A stretch of DNA of 64,000 bases, taken from NCBI RefSeq assembly GCF_024199945.1, contig NZ_JANADP010000001.1:1798001-1862000 (forward strand). Direction: 5' to 3'. The position numbers and the translations under genes are program-made. Shown here one piece after another: positions 9,178 to 19,477 of this stretch; within the stretch, counting starts at the first letter, position 1, and the number at the start of each line of letters is the position of its first letter. The stretch is from Bradyrhizobium sp. CCGUVB4N. Its GTDB lineage: Bacteria; Pseudomonadota; Alphaproteobacteria; Rhizobiales; Xanthobacteraceae. The notes beneath the pieces are model-generated. The model had not been told where the DNA came from and searched no databases. It was given only the letters and a program-made list of their open reading frames with translations.

Positions 9178-9750
9178 GTACTCCCATCGGGACCATTGGC
9201 TTCGCCTCGGCACGCAAGCACGCTATGACAAAGGGCCGTCCTGTGGTCGGTCTTTCCCTATTCTGGTAATGTGAGCAGGCGCCCTCGTGAGCCGCCCCAG
9301 CACCGGGATAGACCGAGTTTTGGATACAGGAAGGGAGGTCAGGCCCGGAAGGCCTGATATCATGTGCGATCGCTTTCAAGTCTATAAGGTTGCCTTGAAA
9401 CCACGTGGGCGAAGGTGGTTGTGGTCGGTCTGTACGACCGAAGGCTCATTGGTGATGACCGATCAAAAAGCAGTCGACCTGCGGCCAACTATGAAGCCAA
9501 TCGAGCGCTTCTTCTATTGCTGCTAGGCACGCCATACCATTCGCATTCCACACTCTCCCCTGATGCGCGACGACGCCAGCCAAGACGACTCTCGTGACGA
9601 GCCCCCATCGAGAAGTGCTTGCTCAGGGCTGGGTGTGTTCTGATTCGTCTAAGCTGGAGCTGACGGCTTTCTTCCAACCATCGACAGTCCTCTCTTCGCT
9701 TCTTTAAGGAATCGTACGGCTGCTGGGTATGCCGATGCAGGAAATCCAAC
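9178..9750. other. Gene-free stretch upstream of panB
   Basis: Only short overlapping frames on both strands. It should hold the panB promoter, but no recognisable regulatory box was seen. Confidence 0.4.
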
Positions 9751-10623
9751 ATGAGCTTCACTTCAGAGCAGCATTGTGAACGCATCACGATCCCAAGCCT
9801 GCAGCAATACAAGACGCAGGGGCGCCGCATCACAATGACGACCGCCTATGATGCGGTTTCTGCGCGCATTGCGGATCCAGTCGTGGACGTCATCCTGGTC
9901 GGCGACAGTGTAGGTAACGTCTGTCTTGGTCTCGACAACACGTTGCCAGTCAGCATGGCCATGATGAATCATCACCTGGAGGCAGTTGCACGCACAAGAC
10001 CTCGTGCCTTGCTCGTGGCCGATATGCCCTTCCTTAGTTTTCATGTCAGTCCAGAGGAGACGATATGCAATGCCGGAGGCTTCCTCCAACGTGGCGCCGA
10101 CGCGGTGAAACTCGAGGGCGGTGCCAAGCGCGTCAAAATGGTGCGCGCATTGGTCGATTGCGAAATCCCGGTGATGGGCCATCTTGGCCTTACTCCACAG
10201 AGCGTCAACGTTATGGGTGGATTCAAGGTGCAGGGCAAAAGCGGCGGAGACGCCGTAGGCCTGCTCGACGATGCTCACCGTTTGCAAGACGCCGGTTGCT
10301 TTGCCTTGGTCTTGGAAGGCATCCCGGCGGAACTCGCGGCACGAGCAACCGAATCCCTGAGTATACCCACTATCGGAATCGGCGCGGGACCAGGTTGCTC
10401 TGGGCAAGTGCTCGTCTTCCATGACGTGCTGGGTTTAACACAAGATCGTCGCCCCAAATTCGTTCGCACCTACGCGGATGGTTTCCAGCTATTGCAAGAG
10501 GCACTCTCGTGCTGGGCTACCGATGTCCGTAGCGGCGCATTCCCGGAGCCACAAGAGTCTTACCGGCTTCCAGAAGGGCTGACGAGCACGGTCGCGAACT
10601 GGAAACCATCTCGCGCAACCTGA
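9751..10623 (+). CDS. panB: 3-methyl-2-oxobutanoate hydroxymethyltransferase
   Basis: PanB makes ketopantoate from 2-oxoisovalerate and methylene-tetrahydrofolate. The 290-residue protein has the family hallmarks: MTTAYDAVSARIAD, LVGDSVGN with the Mg-binding Asp, GADAVKLEGG, VMGHLGLTPQSVN and IGIGAGPGCSGQVLV. Length and motif order are normal. The ATG follows a CAGGAAA ribosome site. It ends 13 bp before panC, so the two form an operon. Together with panD in the bio operon it supplies pantothenate. Confidence 0.94.
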   Translation: MSFTSEQHCERITIPSLQQYKTQGRRITMTTAYDAVSARIADPVVDVILVGDSVGNVCLGLDNTLPVSMAMMNHHLEAVARTRPRALLVADMPFLSFHVSPEETICNAGGFLQRGADAVKLEGGAKRVKMVRALVDCEIPVMGHLGLTPQSVNVMGGFKVQGKSGGDAVGLLDDAHRLQDAGCFALVLEGIPAELAARATESLSIPTIGIGAGPGCSGQVLVFHDVLGLTQDRRPKFVRTYADGFQLLQEALSCWATDVRSGAFPEPQESYRLPEGLTSTVANWKPSRAT

Positions 10624-10636
10624 TGGAAGGCTCGGC

Positions 10637-11506
10637 ATGCAAACAATCACGACAGCTACTGAGCTCCGCCACGCCCTGGCAGAGGCGCGCAGGAGGGGTA
10701 AACGAATCGGCTTTGTGCCGACTATGGGCTATTTGCACGATGGCCACCTTGCTCTCGTCAATGCGAGCCGGGCGCGAAGCGATCTGACGATCGTCAGCAT
10801 CTTCGTCAATCCGACTCAGTTCGGAGCGAATGAGGATCTCAGCAGCTATCCGCGGAACTTTCTACGGGACGAAACGCTCTGCCGAGAGGCCGGCGTTACA
10901 ATCGTGTTTGCGCCGGATACCCAGGAGGTCTATCCGGCCGGATTTCAAACCGTTGTCGAACCAGGCGAGCTCGCAGAGCCGTTGTGCGGAGCGTTCAGGC
11001 CTGGGCATTTTCGCGGGGTCGCGACAGTCGTCTGCAAGCTCTTCAATATGGTGCAGCCGGACGTCGCATTCTTTGGCCAGAAAGATTTTCAGCAGTGCAC
11101 AGTGATCCGGCGCATGACAGCTGATCTCAATTTTCCCATCGAGATCGTCATCGTGCCAACTGTGCGGGAGGCTGACGGCCTCGCCATGAGCAGTCGCAAT
11201 CGCTATCTGCACGCGCAAGAGCGTCAGCAGGCGGTTGCCATCAGCCGCGGCTTGTTGGCCGCAGCCGATGAGTTTCGCTCAGGAGAGCGCGACGTGAGCA
11301 AGCTGGTTGCAACGGCAAAGGAACATTTTGCGGAAATCGATCAGCTCCAGTATCTTGAGCTCGTCGATGCTGAGACACTCAAACCTGCAGCGAGTCCTCT
11401 GCAGCGACCAGCAGCGTTATGCCTCGCTGCGTATGTCGGTTCGACGCGGTTGATCGATAATGTGATAATGTCGTTCCCAAGCCCGTTACTTGGTTCAAGT
11501 ACCTGA
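10637..11506 (+). CDS. panC: Pantothenate synthetase
   Basis: PanC joins pantoate and beta-alanine with ATP. The 289-residue protein has the nucleotidyl-transferase motif PTMGYLHDGHLALV, then SIFVNPTQFGANEDL, RPGHFRGVATVVCKLFN, FFGQKDFQQ and the KMSKS-like AMSSRNRYL. Each segment lies in its usual place and the length is normal. It follows panB by 13 bp. The last residues after LIDNV are variable in the family. The gene appears intact. Confidence 0.94.
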   Translation: MQTITTATELRHALAEARRRGKRIGFVPTMGYLHDGHLALVNASRARSDLTIVSIFVNPTQFGANEDLSSYPRNFLRDETLCREAGVTIVFAPDTQEVYPAGFQTVVEPGELAEPLCGAFRPGHFRGVATVVCKLFNMVQPDVAFFGQKDFQQCTVIRRMTADLNFPIEIVIVPTVREADGLAMSSRNRYLHAQERQQAVAISRGLLAAADEFRSGERDVSKLVATAKEHFAEIDQLQYLELVDAETLKPAASPLQRPAALCLAAYVGSTRLIDNVIMSFPSPLLGSST

Positions 11507-12019
11507 TAGCGACTCGCAACTTTACTTCCTTTCGACTGTGGCTGCCTTGCTCAGACTGCTGCATCGACACCTGAGAGACTAGTTCGACGCTGAGCGGGAA
11601 CTAGTTCTCAATCGACCCAACAGTTTGTTGCTCGGGAAGCTGATTCAAAATCGGTGCGCTTCGCGCCGGCAAACCAAGTCGAAAGCAAGTCGGCCGTCTC
11701 AAATATGTGTGTCTTGAAGGGCGCGAGATGCCGGCCTAAGACGCGTGCGTCGAAAACTCTCAGCGTACGATTTCCAGCAAACGAAAAGTTCTTTCCGACC
11801 GAGAACAAAGCTCGTTTCATTTCATTGACTGGACGCTGGTAGACCTTACGATTTCAGCGAGATGAAGTCGATCTGATGATCGTGCCCTGCCGTCACTAAC
11901 GGGGGCCTTCGTCGATCAAGTCCGATGAAGAAAAAGTGACCTCGTTAATATTGACTGTCGTCTTCGCGACGTATGGCCGAGATATTGTTCGAAGATCGCA
12001 AGTAAATGAGAATACAACC
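11507..12019. other. Gene-free stretch after panC
   Basis: No terminator or gene was recognised; short frames on both strands have no family signal. The frame of the TauD-like gene opens at 11936 but similarity starts at 12020. Confidence 0.4.
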
Positions 12020-12937
12020 ATGAATAAGATGACACAAATTGACAGCTCTATTCCTGCTGCGGACATCGTCAGGCGCGGCGCGCGACTTGGAGCCGAAATT
12101 AAGAACATCAGGCTATCGGGCGATATGTCCGACGAGGTCATGCATGCGATTTATCGAGAATTGCTCGAGCATAGGGTCGTGTTCGTCGCCGATCAGCGAC
12201 ATCTCGACGATTCGGAGCAGGAGCGCTTTGCCGTTCGGCTCGGAAAGCTGTTTACGCAGCCCACTGTCGAAACGACCGCCAGGGAATCAATCCTCCCAGA
12301 TCGGGGTCGGAACAGCCATTGCAACGACCGGGGGAAGATGGATGACTCGTTCATCGATACCTATCCGAAAATTTCGGTGGTCCGCGGTGCAGTAATCCCA
12401 CCTTCCGGCGGACAGTCAATTTGGTCGAACGTCGCGGCTGCGTATCTGGATCTTCCGGCGCCACTGCGCAAGCTTGCCGACGAGCTCTGGGCAGTTCACA
12501 GCAACAGCTATGAACATGCTGTGCGAGCGCGTAGCAGCGAGTTCGACCACCACAACGAAGTATTCACTGGAACCATCCATGAGACGGCGCAGCCGGTGGT
12601 GCGGATCTATCCCGAGACAGGCGAGCGCACTCTCGCACTGGGGAGCTCCGTGCAGCGCTTCATCGGTCTACAAGAATATACGGGTCAAAGACTCTTCGAA
12701 CTCTTGCGATCCCACATTATGGCTCCAGAAAATACGGTACGCTGGAACTGGAAGGCCGGCGACGTCGTAATCTGGGACAACCGCGCAGCGCAGCACTACG
12801 CAGGAAATGAAGATGGCGATCAAAATACACTCGTGCCCCACGCGACCTTCGCTAGCGTTCTAGCACTCAATAACGACGCTCTTTCGGGCGGCACGCAGGC
12901 CAAGATACTCAGGCAACAAGCGGCCAGGGCTGCTTGA
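12020..12937 (+). CDS. TauD/TfdA-like protein with altered iron-binding site
   Basis: A 305-residue member of the taurine/2,4-D dioxygenase fold (Fe(II)/2-oxoglutarate family). Recognisable are ELLEHRVVFVADQ, TYPKISVVRGAVIPPSGG, SIWSNVAAAY, the PVVRIYPETGER strand and WDNRAAQHYAG with the distal His. The usual WHTD motif just before the SF(V/I)D segment is replaced by GKMDD (residues 105-109), so the first iron-ligand His is absent. The usual Arg that holds 2-oxoglutarate near the C-terminus also falls in an altered NTLVPHATF segment. The frame is whole, so it may be a recently inactivated enzyme or one with a changed role. The ATG at 12020 is chosen because similarity begins there. Confidence 0.75.
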   Translation: MNKMTQIDSSIPAADIVRRGARLGAEIKNIRLSGDMSDEVMHAIYRELLEHRVVFVADQRHLDDSEQERFAVRLGKLFTQPTVETTARESILPDRGRNSHCNDRGKMDDSFIDTYPKISVVRGAVIPPSGGQSIWSNVAAAYLDLPAPLRKLADELWAVHSNSYEHAVRARSSEFDHHNEVFTGTIHETAQPVVRIYPETGERTLALGSSVQRFIGLQEYTGQRLFELLRSHIMAPENTVRWNWKAGDVVIWDNRAAQHYAGNEDGDQNTLVPHATFASVLALNNDALSGGTQAKILRQQAARAA

Positions 12938-12994
12938 ATCGGGCCGCTAGTTTACATGCCCTTGTCGCCGGGGCACACCAGAACTAGTAGCTTG

Positions 12995-14125
12995 TCACAG
13001 TGATTGTGACTCTTTGGACGTTGCGGGATAGGCGCGGCCCATTTTGGCGCGGGCTTTTTCGGTCGTGAACATCCATTTGATGCGGGCGCCAGCGGCATTT
13101 CGTTGTTTCTCCCATGCGGCGATTTCGCGGCGGAGCCAGTTTGGGTCGTCGATCCTGCGGTCGAGGCACTGACCGCGGAGCACGCCGATCTCGATCTCGA
13201 CCATGTTGAGCCAACTGGCGTGCTTTGGGGTGTAGTGGAACTCCAGGCGGCGCAGAATTCGCCGGGCTTCGTCAGGCGCGAATGCCTCATAGAGGGAGCC
13301 TACGGAGTGGGTCGACAGATTGTCCTGCACGACGCGGATGCACCCGGCGTCGGGATAATGAACATCGACGAGTTCGCGCATGCACTGGGCGTAATCTTCT
13401 GCCGCCCGTCGCTCTGTGACTTTGACTTTGCGCCATGGCCGATGCACGTCGATGCAGACGAAGAGATTGACGGTGCCGTTGCGGCGATACTCGCAATCGT
13501 AACGTTCGAGTTGGCCCGGCTCGGCGGGGATCGGCTCGCGAACCTCGCCGATGAGCTGGACCGGGCTCTCGTCGAAGCAGACCACCGGCCGGTCGGGATC
13601 AGGCGCCTCGGCATATAGGTCGAGCACGTCTTCCATGCGGGCGACATATTCGCCATCGACCTTTGGAATGCACCACATATCCTTGCGCCACGGCTTGAGG
13701 CCGTTTTCGGCCAGCCGCCGGCGCACCGTCTCGCCCGACAGGCTCTCGTGGTCGGTGAGCCTGACCATGGCGTCGGCCAAAAGCTCCAGCGTCCAGCGGG
13801 CGCGACCCTCGGGAGGGGTTGCGCAAGCCGTTGCCACCAGCAGGGCTTCCTCCTTGCCGGTGAGCTTGCGCTCCGCGCCTGGACGCGGATCCTCGCTCAG
13901 CGCCCGCTCCAGATTGCCTTCCACGAAGCGCCGTTTGGTCCGGTACACGGTGGAACCGCCCACCGCCACGGCGCGGGCAATCTCTTCATCGCTGCGGCCG
14001 GCATCGGCCGCCAGCAATATCTGGGCGCGCTTGAGCTTGCGGGCAGCCCGCTTGCCCTTGCTCAACATCGCGGTGAGTTCACAGCGTTCGGCTTGGCTCA
14101 ATTCGACCCGATAACGTACATTCAT
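12995..14125 (-). CDS. IS630-family transposase
   Basis: A 376-residue transposase. The N-terminal third is a winged HTH pair with RSDEEIARAVAVGGSTVYRTKRR. The DDE catalytic domain shows CFDESPVQL for the first Asp, VVQDNLSTHS for the second and WLNMVEIEIGVL for the Glu. It appears complete and possibly active, starting at MNVRYRVELSQ. It nearly fills the element and ends about 8 bp from the left terminus. Confidence 0.92.
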   Translation of the reverse strand: MNVRYRVELSQAERCELTAMLSKGKRAARKLKRAQILLAADAGRSDEEIARAVAVGGSTVYRTKRRFVEGNLERALSEDPRPGAERKLTGKEEALLVATACATPPEGRARWTLELLADAMVRLTDHESLSGETVRRRLAENGLKPWRKDMWCIPKVDGEYVARMEDVLDLYAEAPDPDRPVVCFDESPVQLIGEVREPIPAEPGQLERYDCEYRRNGTVNLFVCIDVHRPWRKVKVTERRAAEDYAQCMRELVDVHYPDAGCIRVVQDNLSTHSVGSLYEAFAPDEARRILRRLEFHYTPKHASWLNMVEIEIGVLRGQCLDRRIDDPNWLRREIAAWEKQRNAAGARIKWMFTTEKARAKMGRAYPATSKESQSL

Positions 14126-14162
14126 CGCGACCTCCTTGTCGGAGGACCGGACGAATCGACAA

Positions 14163-14456
14163 ATGAATCGAAAATCAGGCGCCGCTCGCAGCCTCAGCCC
14201 TCAAGGCTTCACCGAAAAGCAGGGCCAGTACCTGGCCTTCATCTACACCTACGCGCACATGTTCCGACGCCCGCCCGCCGAGACCGACATGCAGCGCCAC
14301 TTTCAAGTCAGCCCGCCTTCGGTCCACCAGATGATCGTGACCCTCGAACGAAATGGTCTCATTCGGCGCCAACCCGGCGTCGCTCGAAGCATCCAAATCC
14401 TCGTGGCTCCGAAAGACCTGCCCATCCTGAACTGGCTCGGAATCAACCAGTCATAA
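14163..14456 (+). CDS. LexA-like winged-helix protein carried by the IS630 element
   Basis: A protein of about 97 residues transcribed away from the transposase and inside the inverted repeats, so it is cargo of the element. The segment FTEKQGQYLAFIYTY followed by RRPPAETDMQRHF and SPPSVHQMIVTLERNGLI is a winged helix like the LexA or MarR DNA-binding domain, with no protease domain after it. It might regulate the transposase from the 37-bp gap between the two starts. The frame opens 27 bp upstream, so the start is uncertain. Confidence 0.7.
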   Translation: MNRKSGAARSLSPQGFTEKQGQYLAFIYTYAHMFRRPPAETDMQRHFQVSPPSVHQMIVTLERNGLIRRQPGVARSIQILVAPKDLPILNWLGINQS

Positions 14457-14473
14457 TCAGTGTGACGAGGTAC

Positions 14474-15502
14474 TAGTAGCGTATCCCGAATAGCTAGGGC
14501 CGCCTTAAGAGGAAATCGAAGAGATGGGGCTGCCCCGTCTCGACACGGCAAAGATGGCGAGATGCGCTCAGCACTAGAGGAGATCGCAAGCCACACGACG
14601 CGATCGCGATCGATCTCCGGCTGATCTGCTGCGAAGACGAGTACGATTGGCGGGCGTGATCCGAGGCGCAACCAGTACAGCTCGTCCGGTCAAATGCGCC
14701 AAATTCCGAGTACCAGCTCTTGCGTCCGTTAGATCCTGAAAAAGGCCGCGCGAATAGAGCGCGCGGCCAAGTCAGGGAGGAAACGCCCCAAAGGGCAAGG
14801 AGGGAGTATCTGGATCAGCGGATCTATCGCTCATCCAGAGCTCCAGGCGCGAGACTGCTATAAAAAGCTCAATCTCGCGCGCAAACGATGCATAGCGGAA
14901 TTCCCGCGCCGCTTGGCAGCGAATTGTGACTATCCCGCGCATCTTTTAAGCGAAACAGAGCGGCATATTGCGAATTCATGCTTCCCCGCGCTGGCAGTCA
15001 CGTCCGTCGCACGCAACATTCGAGAGAAACGTCTCGTCAACGCGCAAAGGTTCGCCGTCAGGTGACGTTCGTAAGGGCGAACTCCCGGAGTTGTCGAAGC
15101 TCGCTCAGCCAAGAATCCCGCGCTTCAAAATCCTGCGGAAAGAGACTGGCGATCACGCGCTGCATCTTTTCTGTCGTTTTTCTTCTTTCGTGCGCGAATT
15201 CGGCGCCCACATCAATAATCTGGATTAGAAAAGTCGGGCGGTGAAGTTCTATTCGCGTCGTTTCGAGGCGCAGGAAGTTTGCATGGTGCTCCGTCAGCAG
15301 TGGTTCAAGACTCACATCGCGACATACGCCACGTCAGGAACATCGACATCGTCGCTGTGCATATTCGGTCAAGTTCAGCATTTTGAAATCAATCTCACCT
15401 AGTGAGCTGCTCGTCACCCGCGACGCGTGTCGATTCAACATCGAAAGGCGTCAGGCTGGGCTCGGCATCACATCAAGAGCGCGAACTCACTTGGAGAATG
15501 AC
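14474..15502. other. Gene-free stretch between IS630 and the chemotaxis gene
   Basis: About 1 kb without a recognisable gene. It contains one strong hairpin (14744-14768). The frame of the chemotaxis gene opens at 15383, before its likely start. A leftward frame at 15058-15315 has no family signal. Confidence 0.4.
14744..14768 (-). terminator. Perfect 9-bp hairpin with U-tract on the minus strand
   Basis: GGCCGCGCG and CGCGCGGCC form a perfect 9-bp stem around a 7-base loop. On the minus strand the stem is followed by TTTTT, giving a rho-independent terminator shape for leftward transcription. No leftward gene is recognised directly upstream. Confidence 0.55.
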
Positions 15503-17488
15503 ATGAGCAAAGTCGCGATGTGGCTCGGCTGGCCGTCAATCAGGCTGCGCATTGGATTGCGCGGCCAAATGGCGTTGCTCGGGCTTTCCGGTGTCGTCGT
15601 CACCGGCGCAATTTGCGCGGCGGCCTTGCAATACGCGGGCCGCGTTCAGGACGTTGCGAACGACAGCAATGAATTCAAGGCGCGTGTCTCGTCACTGTCA
15701 CAAAGCTTTCTTGAGTCGCGGCAAATCACGAGCGACTTCCTACGCAAGCCAAGCGAGGCTCTGATCCTGAGTTATGCTCAAAATAGCGAGCGACAGCTTG
15801 CGGACTTAAGTCAAGTTGAGGCATTTGTGGCGATCTTGCACGACGATGACCCGCTGAAGGAAGCAACGTCTCTCCGTTCCGTGATCAATCTCTATGCGAC
15901 GCGCTTTCATAACGTGGTCTCAGCGCAGCGCAATCTCGGATTCAGCGAGGATAACGGATTTCAAGGCAAGCTGCGCAGTGCGTTTAACGGTCTCGAGCGG
16001 CGCCTGGCGGAACTTGACCGACCGCGCCTGACATCCTTGATGCTAATGATGCGCCGTTACGAGAACGACTTCATCTTGCATGGCGAAGAAAAGTATGGTG
16101 ATCGCCTGGTCGAGCAGGAGGCGGAATTCGAGGCTGCCATCGCTCAGCTCGACCTGACATCGGAGGTGAAATCCGAGCTATTGGGTCTCGTCCGCGCATA
16201 CAAATCGAACTTTGTTTCCTTCATGGTGACCCAACAGACTGTCAGCGACCAAGTCGATGATCTCAGCCAAATTTACGATCGGATCCGCCCGGCGCTTCTG
16301 AAGACCTTGGTCGCAGCCGATGCGCGTTCGCAAACCGCAGAGATTCGAGCTGAAAAGATTCGGCGAACGCTCATCTGGTTGATCGGACTTGCAACCATTC
16401 TCGTAGGCTCGGCTGCGCTGCTGTTCGGTCGACGGATCGCCAGGACGGTCGCTTCGATGACCGCAGCGATGCGCCAGCTCGGCGAGGGACGGTTCGACGT
16501 TGTGCTGCCGGGGCTCGGCCGAAAAGACGAGCTCGGCGCGATGGCCGAAGCGGTTGAAATGTTCAAGCTGAAGGCCGGAGAGAGGGCCCAGGCCGAGCTC
16601 GATGCAAAGGGTGATCGCGACCGGGCCGCCGCCGAGCATCGTAAAGCCGATATCGCGCGCCTCGCAGACGAATTCGAAGCGGCCGTCGGAAAAGTCATCG
16701 ATACGGTCTCGTGCGCCTCATCGAAACTCGAGCTCTCCGCGCGCAGCCTTACCCGCACAGCCGACCACGGCCGACAACTTTCCGTAAACGTCGCGTCTTC
16801 ATCAGGGGAGGCATCGGTCAACGTTCAGCGCGTCGCAACCGCAACGAGCGAAATGGCGCAGTTGGTCGCGGGGATTGGCCGACAGGTCGAAGAGGTGGCC
16901 GGTATTGCGCGCGAAGCGGTCCGTAAGGCCGCAGAGAGCGATCAGCGCATTGCCAGCCTAGCCTCCGCGACTGAGCGAGTCGGCAGCGTCGTTCAATTGA
17001 TCGCTGCGATAGCGCGGCAAACAAATTTGCTCGCTCTGAACGCTACGATCGAGGCCGCACGTGCCGGCGATCGGGGTAAAGGTTTCGCGGTTGTCGCTCA
17101 GGAAGTGAAGTCTCTTGCGACTCAAACAGCGCATGCGACGGTTGAGATCAGCGACCATATTGCCGGCATCCAAACGGCGACGGCGGAGTCAGTCGATGCC
17201 ATTACCGAAATCGGGGTTACCGTGAACCGCATCTCGCAGATTGCCGAGAGTGTGGCCGATGCCATCGCAGAGCAGGAAACGATGACCCAAAGCATCGCGC
17301 TAAACGTACGAGAAGCGGCCGGAAGAACCACGCAGGTCGCGGCGAGCGCCGGCGAAGTGACCGACGGTGCCAAGCAAACCGGAGAGGCATCGATGGAGGT
17401 GCTGGCATCCGCCGAATTGCTCTCCGGCGAAAGTCATCGGCTCAAGCAGGAGCTGAACAGTTTCCTGGTCAGGATCCAGGCAGCTTAA
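15503..17488 (+). CDS. Methyl-accepting chemotaxis protein
   Basis: A 661-residue receptor. A first membrane helix (about residues 20-45) is followed by a ~250-residue all-helical periplasmic region in the style of the HBM (helical bimodular) sensor. The second membrane helix is [20 protein letters not shown] near residues 290-310. Then come HAMP with [17 protein letters not shown] and the long coiled-coil signalling domain, whose hairpin tip contains [18 protein letters not shown] and [12 protein letters not shown]. It would signal to CheA/CheW. The ligand is unknown; HBM receptors studied elsewhere sense organic acids. No che gene is nearby. The frame opens at 15383, but the ATG at 15503 gives the usual short cytoplasmic N-terminus. 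Confidence 0.92.
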   Translation: MSKVAMWLGWPSIRLRIGLRGQMALLGLSGVVVTGAICAAALQYAGRVQDVANDSNEFKARVSSLSQSFLESRQITSDFLRKPSEALILSYAQNSERQLADLSQVEAFVAILHDDDPLKEATSLRSVINLYATRFHNVVSAQRNLGFSEDNGFQGKLRSAFNGLERRLAELDRPRLTSLMLMMRRYENDFILHGEEKYGDRLVEQEAEFEAAIAQLDLTSEVKSELLGLVRAYKSNFVSFMVTQQTVSDQVDDLSQIYDRIRPALLKTLVAADARSQTAEIRAEKIRRTLIWLIGLATILVGSAALLFGRRIARTVASMTAAMRQLGEGRFDVVLPGLGRKDELGAMAEAVEMFKLKAGERAQAELDAKGDRDRAAAEHRKADIARLADEFEAAVGKVIDTVSCASSKLELSARSLTRTADHGRQLSVNVASSSGEASVNVQRVATATSEMAQLVAGIGRQVEEVAGIAREAVRKAAESDQRIASLASATERVGSVVQLIAAIARQTNLLALNATIEAARAGDRGKGFAVVAQEVKSLATQTAHATVEISDHIAGIQTATAESVDAITEIGVTVNRISQIAESVADAIAEQETMTQSIALNVREAAGRTTQVAASAGEVTDGAKQTGEASMEVLASAELLSGESHRLKQELNSFLVRIQAA

Positions 17489-17978
17489 GAGCTTAGCGCC
17501 CTCGGATGAGCTCGGTGAGCCAACCCTCGGCTTTCCAGCTTCAGAAGGAGTGAGCAAAGCGGTGCTTTAAGACATTGGAGTATCCCGTGGTGCCACCGTC
17601 AGAATAAATCCGAGCTCGCTGCTTGGACCAAATCGGTGGACTAAGGGACGTTGACAGGTGGCATGGACGCAGTCGGACGCAGCACCAGATGATCCCGGTG
17701 CGGGCTGTCTGCAGACCACGTAATTGCAAGAAAAAGCATAAGGAAGATTAGAGAACCGCGCATGCGAGAAGGCTGCTCCAAAGGCTGTGTCAGAACGATG
17801 AAGCAGGCATCCGACGCATCTTGAGTGCACCACAGCCACTGATTGTTGTTGCTGAGTGGAAATGGCTATATGCCGAGTTGTTTGCAGCAATGCAGCGAAG
17901 TCTCGCGGTATCGCGCGGGAAAAATGCTTACCAGCCAGATCAGAGCCGGAATCGTGCGTCTGGTTTGAGTTAATATAT
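17489..17978. other. Spacer between the chemotaxis gene and ISL3
   Basis: No gene recognised. Leftward frames across 17567-18124 run into the IS and show no family pattern. Confidence 0.4.
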
Positions 17979-19477
17979 GCCTCTTTTGAAAACCGAGTGG
18001 GTGCAGTGACGGCTTTGGCCGCTTGACGACGAGCGCCGCGTTCATCCCTATGTTCGACCGGATGAGAGACCATCCCTCCGTCCCGACCTGCCTTGCCCGG
18101 TGCAAGGGGGCGTTCGGCGGTCAAGGATGGCCGCAGGCCACCGCACCGCGGCGCGAAGCGTCCTTGAGGGCCGACCGCCCCCTTGCGATGCTGGGTGCAG
18201 GTGGGGCTCTGGGAGGCGTGTGGGACGGTGCAAAATCAGCTCTTCGAATCGGCGCTTGGGATTACCAAGCCGTGGTACGTTCGGGGCGTCGACTTCGACG
18301 CTGCCAAGAAGGTTCTGACGATCACTGTCGATTTCGTCGCCGGGACGCGATTTGCGGTCGCCGGTGTCGCGGGCGTCCACCCGGTTCATGACACCCAGAT
18401 CAAGCGGCTGCGACATCTCAACTTCTTCCAGCACGAATGCTTCCTGGAGGTTCGGACGCCGCGGGTGAAGCTGCCCGATGGGAAGGTCGTCCTGGCCGAG
18501 CCCGCTTGGTTCGGCAAGCTCGCCGGCTTCACCCTGCTGTTCGAAGCGCTGGTGCTGGCCATGGCCCAGCAGATGACCTTTGCGGCCGTCGCCAAGCTGG
18601 TCGACGAATCCTGGCATCGGGTCCACGCGATCTGCTCGCGCTATGTCAATCTCGCCTTGGCCGAGGCGGACCTTTCGGCAGTGACCGCCGTGGCGATCGA
18701 CGAGACGTCCTGCCGGCGCGGCCACAATTATCTGACCATCACCGCCGACACCGATGAGCGGAAGGTAGTGTTCGTCACCGAGGGCAAGGACGCCAAGACG
18801 GTGGCCGATTTCGCCGCCGATCTGGCCGCCCACAAAGGTACCGCCGAGCAGGTCCGTTTGGTCAGCATCGACATGTCGCCGGCCTTCATCAAGGGCGTCG
18901 CAGATCATCTGCCCAACGCCCGCATCACCTTCGACAAGTTCCATGTCGTCGCCCACGCTTCCACTGCCGTCGACAAGATGCGGCGCCTCGAACAGCGCAC
19001 AGATCCAAGCCTCAAAGGGCTGCGCTGGACGTTGCTCAAGGACCGCGGCCGGCTGTCGGACGAAAGTCGCGCCGATCTCGACACCTTGATTGCTCAGGCC
19101 GCGACCAAACGCACGGCGCGTGCCTGGCTCTATCGCGAGCATCTGCGCGACATCCTCGATCGCAAGCAGATCAACGTCGTCTCCGCCATGCTCAAACAGT
19201 GGTGCACCAACGTCCTGCGCTCCAGGGTCGAGCCGATGAAGGAGGTCGCCAGAATGATCCGCAAGCACTTCGACGGCATCGTCGCCTGGACGCAAACCCG
19301 CCAGACCAACGGCTACATCGAAGCCCTCAACGGCCTATTCCAGGCGGCTAAACGCAAGGCCCGCGGCTATACCCGTTTCACAACGATGCGCACCGTCCTC
19401 TTCCTCATCGCCGGAAAACTCGACTTCACTCCGATCAACCCCCATGCCGCGTAGCCCACTCAAAGTTCAAAAGAGCC
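17979..19477 (+). mobile_element. ISL3-family element inserted in an IS701 copy
   Basis: The left end GCCTCTTTTGAA (17979) and the complement of the right end GGCTCTTTTGAA (19477) form the terminal inverted repeats, with further matches inside (GAGTGGG on both sides). The right flank is the middle of an IS701 transposase gene. The left flank TAATATAT does not match the right flank AGCTTTAA, so no 8-bp target duplication remains and the left part of the IS701 copy is gone. Confidence 0.85.
18228..19454 (+). CDS. ISL3-family transposase
   Basis: A 408-residue transposase from a GTG start with GGGAGGCG just upstream, giving the family N-terminus QNQLFESALGITKPW. The catalytic region shows VAIDETSCRRGHNY, SIDMSPAFIKGV, FDKFHVVAHA and a late Glu in RQTNGYIEALNGL. 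These fit the DDE pattern of ISL3 transposases. The gene is complete and spans most of the element. The longer upstream extension is not supported by the family. Confidence 0.92.
   Translation: MQNQLFESALGITKPWYVRGVDFDAAKKVLTITVDFVAGTRFAVAGVAGVHPVHDTQIKRLRHLNFFQHECFLEVRTPRVKLPDGKVVLAEPAWFGKLAGFTLLFEALVLAMAQQMTFAAVAKLVDESWHRVHAICSRYVNLALAEADLSAVTAVAIDETSCRRGHNYLTITADTDERKVVFVTEGKDAKTVADFAADLAAHKGTAEQVRLVSIDMSPAFIKGVADHLPNARITFDKFHVVAHASTAVDKMRRLEQRTDPSLKGLRWTLLKDRGRLSDESRADLDTLIAQAATKRTARAWLYREHLRDILDRKQINVVSAMLKQWCTNVLRSRVEPMKEVARMIRKHFDGIVAWTQTRQTNGYIEALNGLFQAAKRKARGYTRFTTMRTVLFLIAGKLDFTPINPHAA

Larger units (their letters stand above)
12987..14473. mobile_element. IS630-family element with divergent accessory gene
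   Basis: Terminal inverted repeats are readable: the left end GTAGCTTGTCACAGTGATT matches the complement of the right end with a few mismatches. TA dinucleotides flank both ends (12985-12986 and 14474-14475), as expected for IS630 insertion. It holds a leftward transposase and a rightward small gene. Size is about 1.49 kb. Confidence 0.85.

Noticed and set aside
18048..19295. Long open frame of 415 codons on the minus strand across the ISL3 element
   Set aside because: It lies antisense to the ISL3 transposase, shows no family motifs, and is explained by high-GC third positions.
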